From Xylophilus sp. GW821-FHT01B05 (GTDB taxonomy: Bacteria; Pseudomonadota; Gammaproteobacteria; Burkholderiales; Burkholderiaceae_C), in contig CP152408.1 of NCBI GenBank assembly GCA_038961845.1, forward strand, positions 4,836,001-4,900,000: 64,000 bases of DNA, read 5' to 3'. The position numbers were made by a program, and so were the translations under genes. The notes under the pieces are model-generated. The model made no database searches and was not told the DNA's origin. It saw nothing but the letters and a program-made list of their open reading frames with translations. Shown here in pieces: positions 25,323 through 33,170 of this stretch (position 1 is its first letter; the number at the start of each line of letters is the position of its first letter).

Positions 25323-28300
25323 TTACGCAGGAGCGGGCACGGTGGAGGGGCCTTGCCAGCGCGCCAGCCAACGAGACAGCCTGCTGTCGAAGAGCAGCTC
25401 ATACAGCACCGGCACCATGCCCAGCGTGACGAGCGTGCCCAGCGCAAGCCCACCGATGATGGTGACCGCCATCCCCGACCACAGAGGCCCGCCAAACAGC
25501 AGCAGTGGGACCAGACCGGCGACACAGGTCAGCTTGGTCATCACGATGGGGCGCAGCCGCTGCACGGCGGAGGTGACTATCGCTTCGCGCGAGGTTCGTC
25601 CTGCATGCAATTCGGCCTCGATGCGCTCCAGCAGCAGGACCGCGTTGTTCACAATGATGCCGGCCAGGGAGAGCAGTCCGAAGTTGGCCATGAAGCCCAG
25701 CGGCTCGCCCGCGATCTTGAGTGCAGGCCCCACGCCGATCAATGCGAAGGGGATGATGGCCAGAACCAGCATCAGTTTTCGAAACGAACCGAACTGCCAG
25801 ATGAAGAGGATCAGCATGGCAATAGCTGCGTGTGGCATGTACTGACTCAGCGCCGTATTGGCCTCGGCGGCATCCTCGATTTCCGCACCGAGTTCGATGC
25901 GGTAGGCCGCCGGCACATCCAGTCTTGCCACGGCGGGCGCCATACGGTCCACGACCTGTTGCGCAGTTTCTTTTTCACTGCGTCCTTGCACCGTCAGCGT
26001 GCGCGAAAGATCGCGCCGCTTTATGACGGATGGCTCAGACTCCAATGAGATGCGAGCCATTGCAGACAAGGGGACGGGCGCACCTCCTGAGCTCGGGTAC
26101 ACCAACGTATTGGCGAGGTCTTCGGGATGCCGGCGCTCCTCAAGCGAGCCACGCACGATCAAGGGCACCAGAGTGTCGCCATCACGCAGCATGGATACGT
26201 CGACTCCGGTGAACCGAGTGGAGAGTGATGTGGCCACGTCCTCGCTCGTGATGCCCAGCTTGCGTGCCTTTGCCTGATCGATTGCCAGGTCAATGCGTGT
26301 GACGCGCGTTCCCCAGTCATCACGGACGGCGGCCACGTCCGGGATGCTGCGAAGCGCTTGCTTCAGTTGCTCGCCAATCCGCTGCAGCACCTGCTCATCG
26401 GGGCCGGAAATTCGGTACGCAACAGTGCCTGAATCGGTAGAGCCGAGAGAGAACCGGCTCACATCCGCACGAACCTCGGGGTGCACTTCGGCCAGATAGG
26501 CCTGGGTGCGCGCAATTGAGGGCCCCACCGCATCCTTGTTCACAACTCCAACCGTGAAATAGCCTATATGCGGAGCGGACAGCGGGGGATTGAGGCCCAG
26601 GATGATGCGTGGTCCGCCGTCTGCCACGTAGCCAATGCTGGCATTGACGTCCGGGTTGACCTTCGAATCGTCAAGCCAGCGGCTGATGGCCCGTACCTTT
26701 TCCTGCATGGCGCGGGAGTCACTGCCGGGCGGAAGTTCGACCGATATCTGGTACTGCGGCCGGTCGGATTTTGGTAGAAAGCCCGCGGGCACGGAGCCCA
26801 GCAGCAACAGCGCGCCCATCAGCAATGCGCCCATGGCGGCAAGGAAGAGCGGCTTGTGATCCAGCACCCACCCAATGGCACGCCGGTACACCTGATAGAA
26901 GCGCGTCTCCCTCGCAGGCTCCGACGCCGCATGATGCGACGGCTTCAGAAAGTAGTAGCACAACAGGGGCGTGACCGTCAGGCACAGCAACCAGGAGCCC
27001 AGTAGCGCCAGCGCAAGCACGACGACAAGGGGCCGCAGGTACTCGTTGATCGACGTGTTGCCAAAGAAGAATGGAGAGAAGGCAAAAATGATGACAAGCG
27101 AGGAGGTCAGCAGCGGAATCGCCAGTGTTCTGCCGGCATTGATGCAGGCATCGCGGCGGTTCTCCCCGGACATCAGTCTGCGTTCAATGTCCTCGGCGAT
27201 CACGATGCCGTTGTCGACCAGCAAACCCAGGGCGATGATGATGGCCGCCATGGACACACTGTGCAATGCGATGCCCAGCGCCTGCATCGCCAGCAGCGTC
27301 CCGAGAATCGTGAGCGGAACAATACTGCCGACGATCACGCCTGCGCGCCAGCCGAGAAACAGCACGACAACGGTCATGACGATGACTACCGTCTCCCCCA
27401 TCACGTGATTCATCTTGCCCATCTCACGCTCCACCACATCGGCCTGGAACGTCACATAGTTCAGAGAAAAACCTGCGGGCAGAAGTTGCTGCAGCTCATT
27501 CACCCGCTTCTTGAGAGCGCGGCCAAACGCCTGGATGTTTTGGCCCTCACGCATAGATACGCTGAGCACCACCGCGGGGTCGCCTCGGTAGAACGCTGCA
27601 GACTCAGGCGGATCTGCGGGGAGGACTTGAATCCGTGCGATGTCGCTCAGGCGCGTGGTATTGCCGTCGCGGCTCTGAGGTGACGGAATCTTGATCAGGA
27701 AATCACGAAGCGCCTGAACTGACGCTATCTCACCGGATGCCACGAGCGCGCTGTTGATGCCGCCAAGAACCACCTGGCCTCCTGAGGCCACCACATTCTG
27801 CTGCTGAAGTTGCTGTATCACGGAAGGAACGCCGAGACCCAGACCTGCCAGTCGTTCACGGTCAAATTCGATATAGATCCGATCGTCCTGGAGCCCGTGG
27901 AAACCGATGCCCTGAACACCCGGAAGCTCGTACAGCCGGTCGCGCAATTGCTTGAGAGGTTCGCGCAATTCGCTCATGGTGTAGCCCGGCGCAGTCACCG
28001 CGATGGATGCCACGGCGACTCGGCCAAAGTCATCGTTCATCGAATAGGGCAACGTGCCGGCAGGGAACTGCGGCGACACCTCGTTCACTTTGTTGCGCAC
28101 CTTCTGCCATATCTCCGGCAGGTTGTAGTAGCGCTCGTGAACCGTCACCTGCAAGAAGGCACTGCCGGTGCGCACTGTGCTCACGATGTGTTTGATTTCG
28201 GGCAACTGGCGCAAGCGTTCTTCCACCGGCCTGACCACCAGTTGCTCCATGCGCTCGACTGGAAGGCCTGGATTGGCCACGTAGATCAGGGCCTCGCGGA

Positions 28301-28424
28301 TCGTGACGGAGGGCTCCTCCTCTGAGGGGAAGCGAAGGAATGCGAACAATCCTGCAACGAGCACAAGCGCCGTCACGAAAAAGGTCAGTCGGCTGGAGCG
28401 CAGCGCAGACTCGGTGAGCTTCAT
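25323..28424 (-). CDS. RND efflux permease (system 1)
   Basis: 1033-residue inner-membrane RND transporter with 12 TM helices and two large periplasmic loops. The N-terminus (MKLTESALRSSRLTFFVTAL) and the TM4 block LLVDNGIVIAEDIERRL are typical of the TriC/MexK-like branch: Asp404 is present but the second Asp of the AcrB proton-relay pair is Asn405. It would export hydrophobic compounds using the proton gradient. The start overlaps the adaptor stop by 4 nt. Operon order is TetR, adaptor, permease on the minus strand, with the outer-membrane factor divergent. Confidence 0.95.
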   Translation of the reverse strand: MKLTESALRSSRLTFFVTALVLVAGLFAFLRFPSEEEPSVTIREALIYVANPGLPVERMEQLVVRPVEERLRQLPEIKHIVSTVRTGSAFLQVTVHERYYNLPEIWQKVRNKVNEVSPQFPAGTLPYSMNDDFGRVAVASIAVTAPGYTMSELREPLKQLRDRLYELPGVQGIGFHGLQDDRIYIEFDRERLAGLGLGVPSVIQQLQQQNVVASGGQVVLGGINSALVASGEIASVQALRDFLIKIPSPQSRDGNTTRLSDIARIQVLPADPPESAAFYRGDPAVVLSVSMREGQNIQAFGRALKKRVNELQQLLPAGFSLNYVTFQADVVEREMGKMNHVMGETVVIVMTVVVLFLGWRAGVIVGSIVPLTILGTLLAMQALGIALHSVSMAAIIIALGLLVDNGIVIAEDIERRLMSGENRRDACINAGRTLAIPLLTSSLVIIFAFSPFFFGNTSINEYLRPLVVVLALALLGSWLLCLTVTPLLCYYFLKPSHHAASEPARETRFYQVYRRAIGWVLDHKPLFLAAMGALLMGALLLLGSVPAGFLPKSDRPQYQISVELPPGSDSRAMQEKVRAISRWLDDSKVNPDVNASIGYVADGGPRIILGLNPPLSAPHIGYFTVGVVNKDAVGPSIARTQAYLAEVHPEVRADVSRFSLGSTDSGTVAYRISGPDEQVLQRIGEQLKQALRSIPDVAAVRDDWGTRVTRIDLAIDQAKARKLGITSEDVATSLSTRFTGVDVSMLRDGDTLVPLIVRGSLEERRHPEDLANTLVYPSSGGAPVPLSAMARISLESEPSVIKRRDLSRTLTVQGRSEKETAQQVVDRMAPAVARLDVPAAYRIELGAEIEDAAEANTALSQYMPHAAIAMLILFIWQFGSFRKLMLVLAIIPFALIGVGPALKIAGEPLGFMANFGLLSLAGIIVNNAVLLLERIEAELHAGRTSREAIVTSAVQRLRPIVMTKLTCVAGLVPLLLFGGPLWSGMAVTIIGGLALGTLVTLGMVPVLYELLFDSRLSRWLARWQGPSTVPAPA

Positions 28425-29602
28425 GGCTGTTGGCTCCGCAACAGCGTGGTGGGGCGGTACTCTATTGCGGCTTCACCCTCGGTGAGGAACGCTGCGCCCG
28501 CCACCACGACACGCTCCCCCTCCGACAATCCGAACGCCACAGCGACGCGGCCCTCAGGCAGCAGTTCGTCTTCGTAGCGCACTTGCCTGCGCGCCACTTT
28601 GTTCTTTGCGGGATCTAGAACGAATACTGTTCCCTGCCCCTTATTGTCAGAAGGAAGAAGCGCGCTCGCTGGCACTGACAGTTGCTCATGTGCATCCCCG
28701 GGCAAGGTCACAGAAACGACGCTTCCGCTTTTCAGGCCGTCCGTTTTCCCATTGACTCTGAAAATGGCCTGGAGCAGCGAGCCGTTCTCGCTGCGGTTCG
28801 AAATGCGTTCCAGTGTCAGGGCAAGTTTCTGCTGCCCGAGAGGAGGCCCTCCCGTCATGGCGCTCCCACGCTGCCCCGGAGCAATGCGATTGGCGATGTC
28901 CTCCGGCAGCATGACAACCAGCTCCAGCGCTTTCTGGTTTTCGATTTTCAGGACGGGCTGGTTTGCCCCAACGTCGGTGTGCGGCTCGGCTGCGCGCCCT
29001 ACGATTTCCCCGTCGAAAGGGGCAACGATGCGCGATAGAGACAAGTCGCGGCGCGCCTGAGACAGGGCTGCGTCGGCAACCTGGAGTTGGCTCACTGCAA
29101 CGCGATACTGGGCTCTGATTGATTCCAGCGCAGTCGCGGAAATGATGTGGTCTTTGGCCAGTGACTCGTTTTGCTGAAGCTGCGTGGTGCGCTCTTGCAC
29201 GGAGGCAGCGGCGGCGGCACGATCAGCCTCGGCTTTGTCCAGGCGCCATTTGGCGGGGGTTTCGTCCAATCGCGCGAGCAGGTCGCCTGCTCGGACGCGA
29301 TCGCCGACATCCACGGACATGGCTGCAATGCGTCCCGATGATTCAAAGCCGAGGTCGGCACGTTGACGCGCGCGCAGCGTGCCAACAAACGAATCGCTGG
29401 CGGCAGAGGGCGCGAAAGAGACGATCTCCAGTTTCACGGGCCTGGGTGCGGACGCCGTAGGTGCAGTTGGTTGTGAGCAACCACCGAGAAGGCCGGCCAT
29501 GATGGCGATGGCCGCCACCTTGTGGCCGGCCGGTGGCTGGTGACAGCCCGCGATGACTGTCGTGAGCAGGGCGAGCGCAGCCTTGCAGATATTCGATGAC
29601 AT
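28421..29602 (-). CDS. RND efflux periplasmic adaptor (membrane fusion protein, system 1)
   Basis: 393 residues. It links the permease to the outer-membrane channel. Lipoyl/barrel-sandwich halves are at ~65-105 (GRIAAMSVDVGDRVRAGDLL) and ~205-235 (RIVAPFDGEIVGRAAEPHTD), flanking a coiled-coil hairpin; beta-barrel and membrane-proximal domains follow. Unusually, two lipobox-like signal segments occur in tandem: LLTTVIAGC (Cys20) and IMAGLLGGCSQ (Cys42). Either the first is used and the second stays in the mature protein, or a GTG near codon 29 is the real start. It is 25 nt after the TetR gene and overlaps the permease by 4 nt. Confidence 0.92.
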   Translation of the reverse strand: MSSNICKAALALLTTVIAGCHQPPAGHKVAAIAIMAGLLGGCSQPTAPTASAPRPVKLEIVSFAPSAASDSFVGTLRARQRADLGFESSGRIAAMSVDVGDRVRAGDLLARLDETPAKWRLDKAEADRAAAAASVQERTTQLQQNESLAKDHIISATALESIRAQYRVAVSQLQVADAALSQARRDLSLSRIVAPFDGEIVGRAAEPHTDVGANQPVLKIENQKALELVVMLPEDIANRIAPGQRGSAMTGGPPLGQQKLALTLERISNRSENGSLLQAIFRVNGKTDGLKSGSVVSVTLPGDAHEQLSVPASALLPSDNKGQGTVFVLDPAKNKVARRQVRYEDELLPEGRVAVAFGLSEGERVVVAGAAFLTEGEAAIEYRPTTLLRSQQP

Positions 29603-29627
29603 GACGAAATGCTCCGATGCGCGTGAA

Positions 29628-30170
29628 TCAGTCGATCTGCTGCACCAGCGCTGCCAGTGCTGAACGCATAGCTGTGCGTTGTGCCGGAGTGAACTGACAC
29701 AGGTTCAGCATCTCAACCAAGGCAATGCCGTCTGTGGCGACGGCGATGACGAGGGCCAGTCCTTCGTTGGAAGCCAGTTTCTGTATGTCGCGATAGCCAC
29801 GCTCGTACTGCTCGCGAACCGGGCCTACCAGGTGCGGATGGTTGGCCGCCGCCGTAAGCAGATTCGCTCGCAACTGCTTTTCAGTGGGAGACATATCCAA
29901 AGCCTCATCGACCCAGGCATTCAGAAGGCTTTTGGCGGCATGGCCGACGTGCGCAGTGCGAAGCTTGTGCTGCTCGAGCATGTGCGTCACCAGCGCGCCC
30001 AAGAGTTCGTCCTTGGTCTTGAAGTGATAGATCAATCCGCCTTTGGTGACACCGGCGATTGCGGCGACGCCCTCCAGCGTCAATTCTTGGACGCCTTGGG
30101 CCGAAATGATCTCCATGGCGGCCTCGATCAGGCGTTCTTTGGCGTTTGTGCGCGGTTGAGGAAGTGACAT
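29628..30170 (-). CDS. TetR family transcriptional regulator
   Basis: 180 residues. The N-terminal helix-turn-helix is canonical (AKERLIEAAMEIISAQGVQE, then VAAIAGVTKGGLIYHFKTKD, residues ~12-55) with an all-helical ligand domain behind it. It is the first gene of the minus-strand efflux operon and divergent from the outer-membrane factor; the 75-bp intergenic region carries a 16-bp palindrome. The arrangement points to a repressor that keeps both the adaptor/permease operon and the OMF gene silent until an inducer binds. Confidence 0.95.
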   Translation of the reverse strand: MSLPQPRTNAKERLIEAAMEIISAQGVQELTLEGVAAIAGVTKGGLIYHFKTKDELLGALVTHMLEQHKLRTAHVGHAAKSLLNAWVDEALDMSPTEKQLRANLLTAAANHPHLVGPVREQYERGYRDIQKLASNEGLALVIAVATDGIALVEMLNLCQFTPAQRTAMRSALAALVQQID

Positions 30171-30192
30171 GAAGCGGCGCTCCTTGAGTGTG

Positions 30193-30208
30193 TACTGTAC
30201 GGACAGTA
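30193..30208. promoter_or_regulatory. TetR-type operator
   Basis: TACTGT (30193-30198), ACGG, ACAGTA (30203-30208) is a perfect 6-bp inverted repeat with a 4-bp spacer, flanked by T/A-rich bases. It lies 23 nt upstream of tetR and 38 nt upstream of the divergent OMF gene, a good place to repress both. Confidence 0.75.
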
Positions 30209-30245
30209 TAGTTCACATCTGCCAAACATCAATGAATAGAGCACC

Positions 30246-31613
30246 ATGTCCAAACCTCTGAAAACGTCCTGCTCGGTTGCGCTGGCACTTTCCCTTCTGG
30301 CGGGATGCAGCGCGTTCTCTCCTCCGTCGCACCCGTTACCTGTCTCGACGGGCGGCGCCCAGGCTGTCGCGGCCCTAAGTCCGATTGACGACGATCCTTG
30401 GTGGCGGACTTTTGATAGCCCTGAGCTCGACGTGTTGGTGGAGGCAGCGTTGAATGCAAATCAGGATCTGCGCGTTGCAACAGCCCGCGTAGCGCAGGCT
30501 CGCGCGCTTGTGGACGGTGCCAACGCGGAACGACTCCCACAGATCGGCATGTCCGCGGGCGGGAGTCGCGGCCGCGAATCCAGCGCAGACCAGAAAGCTG
30601 ATTTGGCGTACACGGGATTCCGTGCAAGCTGGGAAGTGGACTACCTGGGTGAGAAGGCCCTTGGGCGGGCTGCCGCCCAGGGGGACGCCGCCGCAGTTGA
30701 GCTAGCCCAAAAAGCCGCAAGGATCGCGATCGCAGCTGAGGTAGCCACGGAATACTTCGACATCAGCATCTCATTGCAGCGAGAAGCTGCTGCTGCGCAG
30801 GCCCTGGATATCCTGGAGCGGCAGATCGTGGTGGCGCAGCGCCGGTTTGATGCCGGGCAATCCACCGAGATCGATGTGGATCGTCTGCGTGGCGCGCATG
30901 CGCAGGAACAAGCCGCTTTGCGACAGCTGGCAGGGCTGCGCCAGGTGAAACAGCGGCAATTGGCATTGCTGCTCGGTGCCAATGATTTGCCCTCAGGCGT
31001 CACGTTTGCCGCCGCGGCCTCAGTGCCTGTGATGGAGGCGCCAGCTCTTATCTCCATGGACCTGTTGGAGCGCCGTCCCGATGTGCAGCGTCAGGCATTT
31101 GCGGTAGAGGCTGCGGCTGCTCGGCTGGGCATGGCCAAGCGAGATATCTATCCTCGAATCCAGCTCGACTGGAGTGGCCGCAAGGAGCGGCTCGCAGCGC
31201 AAGGCACCACTGCATCTCCGGTCATCGCTATCGGCTATGGCATTTCCCTGTCCATGCCTATCTTTGATGGTGGCCGTATCCGTTCCAACATCGCTGTGCA
31301 TGAAGCGCGGGCGCAGGAGTCCATGGCTGCGTATGAGAAAGCGATGCTCTCGGCACTCGCCGACGCGGACGTGGCCGTCAAACAGTTTCTGAGCGCACGG
31401 GAAAGCTCTGCCTCATTGGTGCAAGCAGAGAAGGCCCACGATCGTGCCGCAGGGCAAAGTCTGCGAATGTTCGATGCCGGCTTGGTGGACATCAATACCC
31501 TGCTGGATACCCAGAGACTCGCCATCAAGAGCCGGGATGCGCTTTTGCAGGGCACTGGGGCTCAGTGGGATGCCGCAGTCGCAGTGCGCCGCGCTTTTGC
31601 GGGAAGTGTCTAG
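30246..31613 (+). CDS. RND efflux outer-membrane factor, NodT/OprM family (system 1)
   Basis: 455 residues. A lipoprotein signal peptide ends at the lipobox LLAGCSAF (Cys19). The body is the duplicated OEP (TolC-like) fold: DPWWRTFDSPELDVLVEAAL, YLGEKALGRAAAQG, LLERRPDVQRQAFAVEAAAA (the hallmark 'RPDV' helix start) and the second repeat up to GLVDINTLLDTQRLA. It forms the outer-membrane exit duct for the adaptor and permease encoded divergently, and shares their TetR-type operator. It ends 20 bp before a remnant of the MITE-like repeat. Confidence 0.93.
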   Translation: MSKPLKTSCSVALALSLLAGCSAFSPPSHPLPVSTGGAQAVAALSPIDDDPWWRTFDSPELDVLVEAALNANQDLRVATARVAQARALVDGANAERLPQIGMSAGGSRGRESSADQKADLAYTGFRASWEVDYLGEKALGRAAAQGDAAAVELAQKAARIAIAAEVATEYFDISISLQREAAAAQALDILERQIVVAQRRFDAGQSTEIDVDRLRGAHAQEQAALRQLAGLRQVKQRQLALLLGANDLPSGVTFAAAASVPVMEAPALISMDLLERRPDVQRQAFAVEAAAARLGMAKRDIYPRIQLDWSGRKERLAAQGTTASPVIAIGYGISLSMPIFDGGRIRSNIAVHEARAQESMAAYEKAMLSALADADVAVKQFLSARESSASLVQAEKAHDRAAGQSLRMFDAGLVDINTLLDTQRLAIKSRDALLQGTGAQWDAAVAVRRAFAGSV

Positions 31614-31633
31614 CGCTAAGCCCCCAACGCCAG

Positions 31634-31691
31634 AGCGAGCTCCCGGCACTCGCCGCCTGCAAGGCAAGCAAAGCCGGGATAGCTCAAAGAC
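31634..31691 (+). repeat. Truncated remnant of the MITE-like repeat
   Basis: GCGAGCTCCCGGCACTCGCC and GGGATAGCTCAAAGACC match the right part of copy A (around 7996-8052) with small changes. The terminal repeat and the hairpin are missing. It sits in the 95-bp gap between the two convergent outer-membrane-factor genes, at the junction of the two efflux systems. Confidence 0.7.
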
Positions 31692-31708
31692 CCGACCGCA
31701 GCACTCCC

Positions 31709-33154
31709 TCAGCCCTGCTTGGGCGCAGCGTCCCAGCCGCCACCCAAGGCCCGCACCAGGCCCACCGTGGCCTGGAAGCGCAGCGCCTGCACCTGCAGCG
31801 CCGCACGGCGGTTGCGCAGCTCGCTGCGGCGCGCGTCCAGCAGGTCGAGCTGGTTCACGTAGCCGTTGCGGTAGCGCGAGTCCGACAGCGCGGTGGCGCG
31901 GCGGGCAGAGACCACGGCGCGGTCCAGCACCTCGGCCTGTTCGCCCAGCAGGCGCAGGCCGGAGAGCTGGTCTTCCACTTCTTGGAAAGCGGTCAGCACC
32001 TGGCCGCGATAGCCAGCGGTGGCGGCGTCGAGCTGCGCGCGGGCGCTCTCGATGCCGGCCTCGCGCCGGCCGCCGTCGAACACCGGCAGCGACATCAGCG
32101 CGCCCAGGCTCCAGGCGCGGGCCGACCACTTGAACAAATCGCCGATCTCGGGCGAGGCATAGCCGCCGCTGGCGGTGAGCGAGATGCTCGGGAACCAGGC
32201 GGCCTGCGCCACGCCCAGGCGCGCCTGCGCCGCCAGCAGCGCGCTTTGCGCGGCAGAGATATCCGGCCGCCGCGCCAGCACGGTGCTGGGCACGCCGGCG
32301 GGGATGATCGGCAGTGCAATGTTCCAGGCTGTGCTTTGCAGGGCAAAGTCCGATGCCGGCTGGCCGAGCAGCACGGCCAGCGCGTGTTCCAGCTCGGCGC
32401 GGCGGCGGTCCAGCGCCAGCGCGTCGGACTCGGTGGAGGCGGCCTCGGAGCGCACGCGCACCACGTCCAGCTCGGCCACGTCGCCCGCCTCGAAGCGGCG
32501 CTCGGTCAGGCGCAGCGTGCCCTGGTAGGCCTCGACCGTCTCGCGCACCAGGGCGCGCTCGGCGTCGAGCACGCGCAGCGACAGATAGGTCTGCGCCGTT
32601 TCGGCCTGCACCAGCAGGCGCGTGCTTTGCAGCAGCGCGGCGCGCGACTCGGCGTCCAGCGCGGCGGCATCGCGCGCCTGCGCCAGGCGGCCGAACAGGT
32701 CGACCTCATAGGACAGGTTGGCGCCGGCCGTGGTGATCGTGGCCGGGGTGCTGCCGTTGGCGGTGTTGGCACCGGCCTGGCGCACCGCGCCGCCGCTCAG
32801 GCCAAGCTGCGGCAGGCGGTCGGCATTGGCGCTGCGCACCAGTGCGCGGGCCTGGGCCAGGCGCGCGGCGGCTTCCTGGATGCTGGTGTTCTGCGCGCCG
32901 GCGCGTTCCACCAGGCCATCGAGCACCGGGTCCTGGAAGGCCAGCCACCAGGTGCCGCGCGGCTGGGCCTCGGCCGGGGCGGCCTGGGTCCAGTGCGTGG
33001 GCGCATCGGTTTGCTCTTTGAACTGCGCGGGCGTGGGCACCAGCTTGGCGGTATCCACCGCCGGTGTGCTGGCGCAACCGGCCAGCACCAGGGCCGCCAG
33101 CAGCGGCACCAGCGCGGCGCGCAGGGGATGGAAGACTTGCAATTGCGTATTCAT
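31709..33154 (-). CDS. RND efflux outer-membrane factor, OprM/AdeC family (system 2)
   Basis: 481 residues from the ATG at 33154, which has AAAGG upstream; a nearer ATG at 33178 would overlap the permease stop. Signal peptide and lipobox: LVPLLAALVLAGCAS (Cys26). OEP repeats include THWTQAAPAEAQPRGTWWLA, YEVDLFGRLAQARDAAALDA, LARRPDISAAQSALLAAQAR and YRNGYVNQLDLLDARRSELR. Last gene of the adaptor-permease-OMF operon, 16 nt after the permease. It is a distant paralogue of the OMF at 30246-31613 and ends 95 bp from it. Confidence 0.93.
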   Translation of the reverse strand: MNTQLQVFHPLRAALVPLLAALVLAGCASTPAVDTAKLVPTPAQFKEQTDAPTHWTQAAPAEAQPRGTWWLAFQDPVLDGLVERAGAQNTSIQEAAARLAQARALVRSANADRLPQLGLSGGAVRQAGANTANGSTPATITTAGANLSYEVDLFGRLAQARDAAALDAESRAALLQSTRLLVQAETAQTYLSLRVLDAERALVRETVEAYQGTLRLTERRFEAGDVAELDVVRVRSEAASTESDALALDRRRAELEHALAVLLGQPASDFALQSTAWNIALPIIPAGVPSTVLARRPDISAAQSALLAAQARLGVAQAAWFPSISLTASGGYASPEIGDLFKWSARAWSLGALMSLPVFDGGRREAGIESARAQLDAATAGYRGQVLTAFQEVEDQLSGLRLLGEQAEVLDRAVVSARRATALSDSRYRNGYVNQLDLLDARRSELRNRRAALQVQALRFQATVGLVRALGGGWDAAPKQG

Positions 33155-33170
33155 GACCAAGCCTTTCTTC

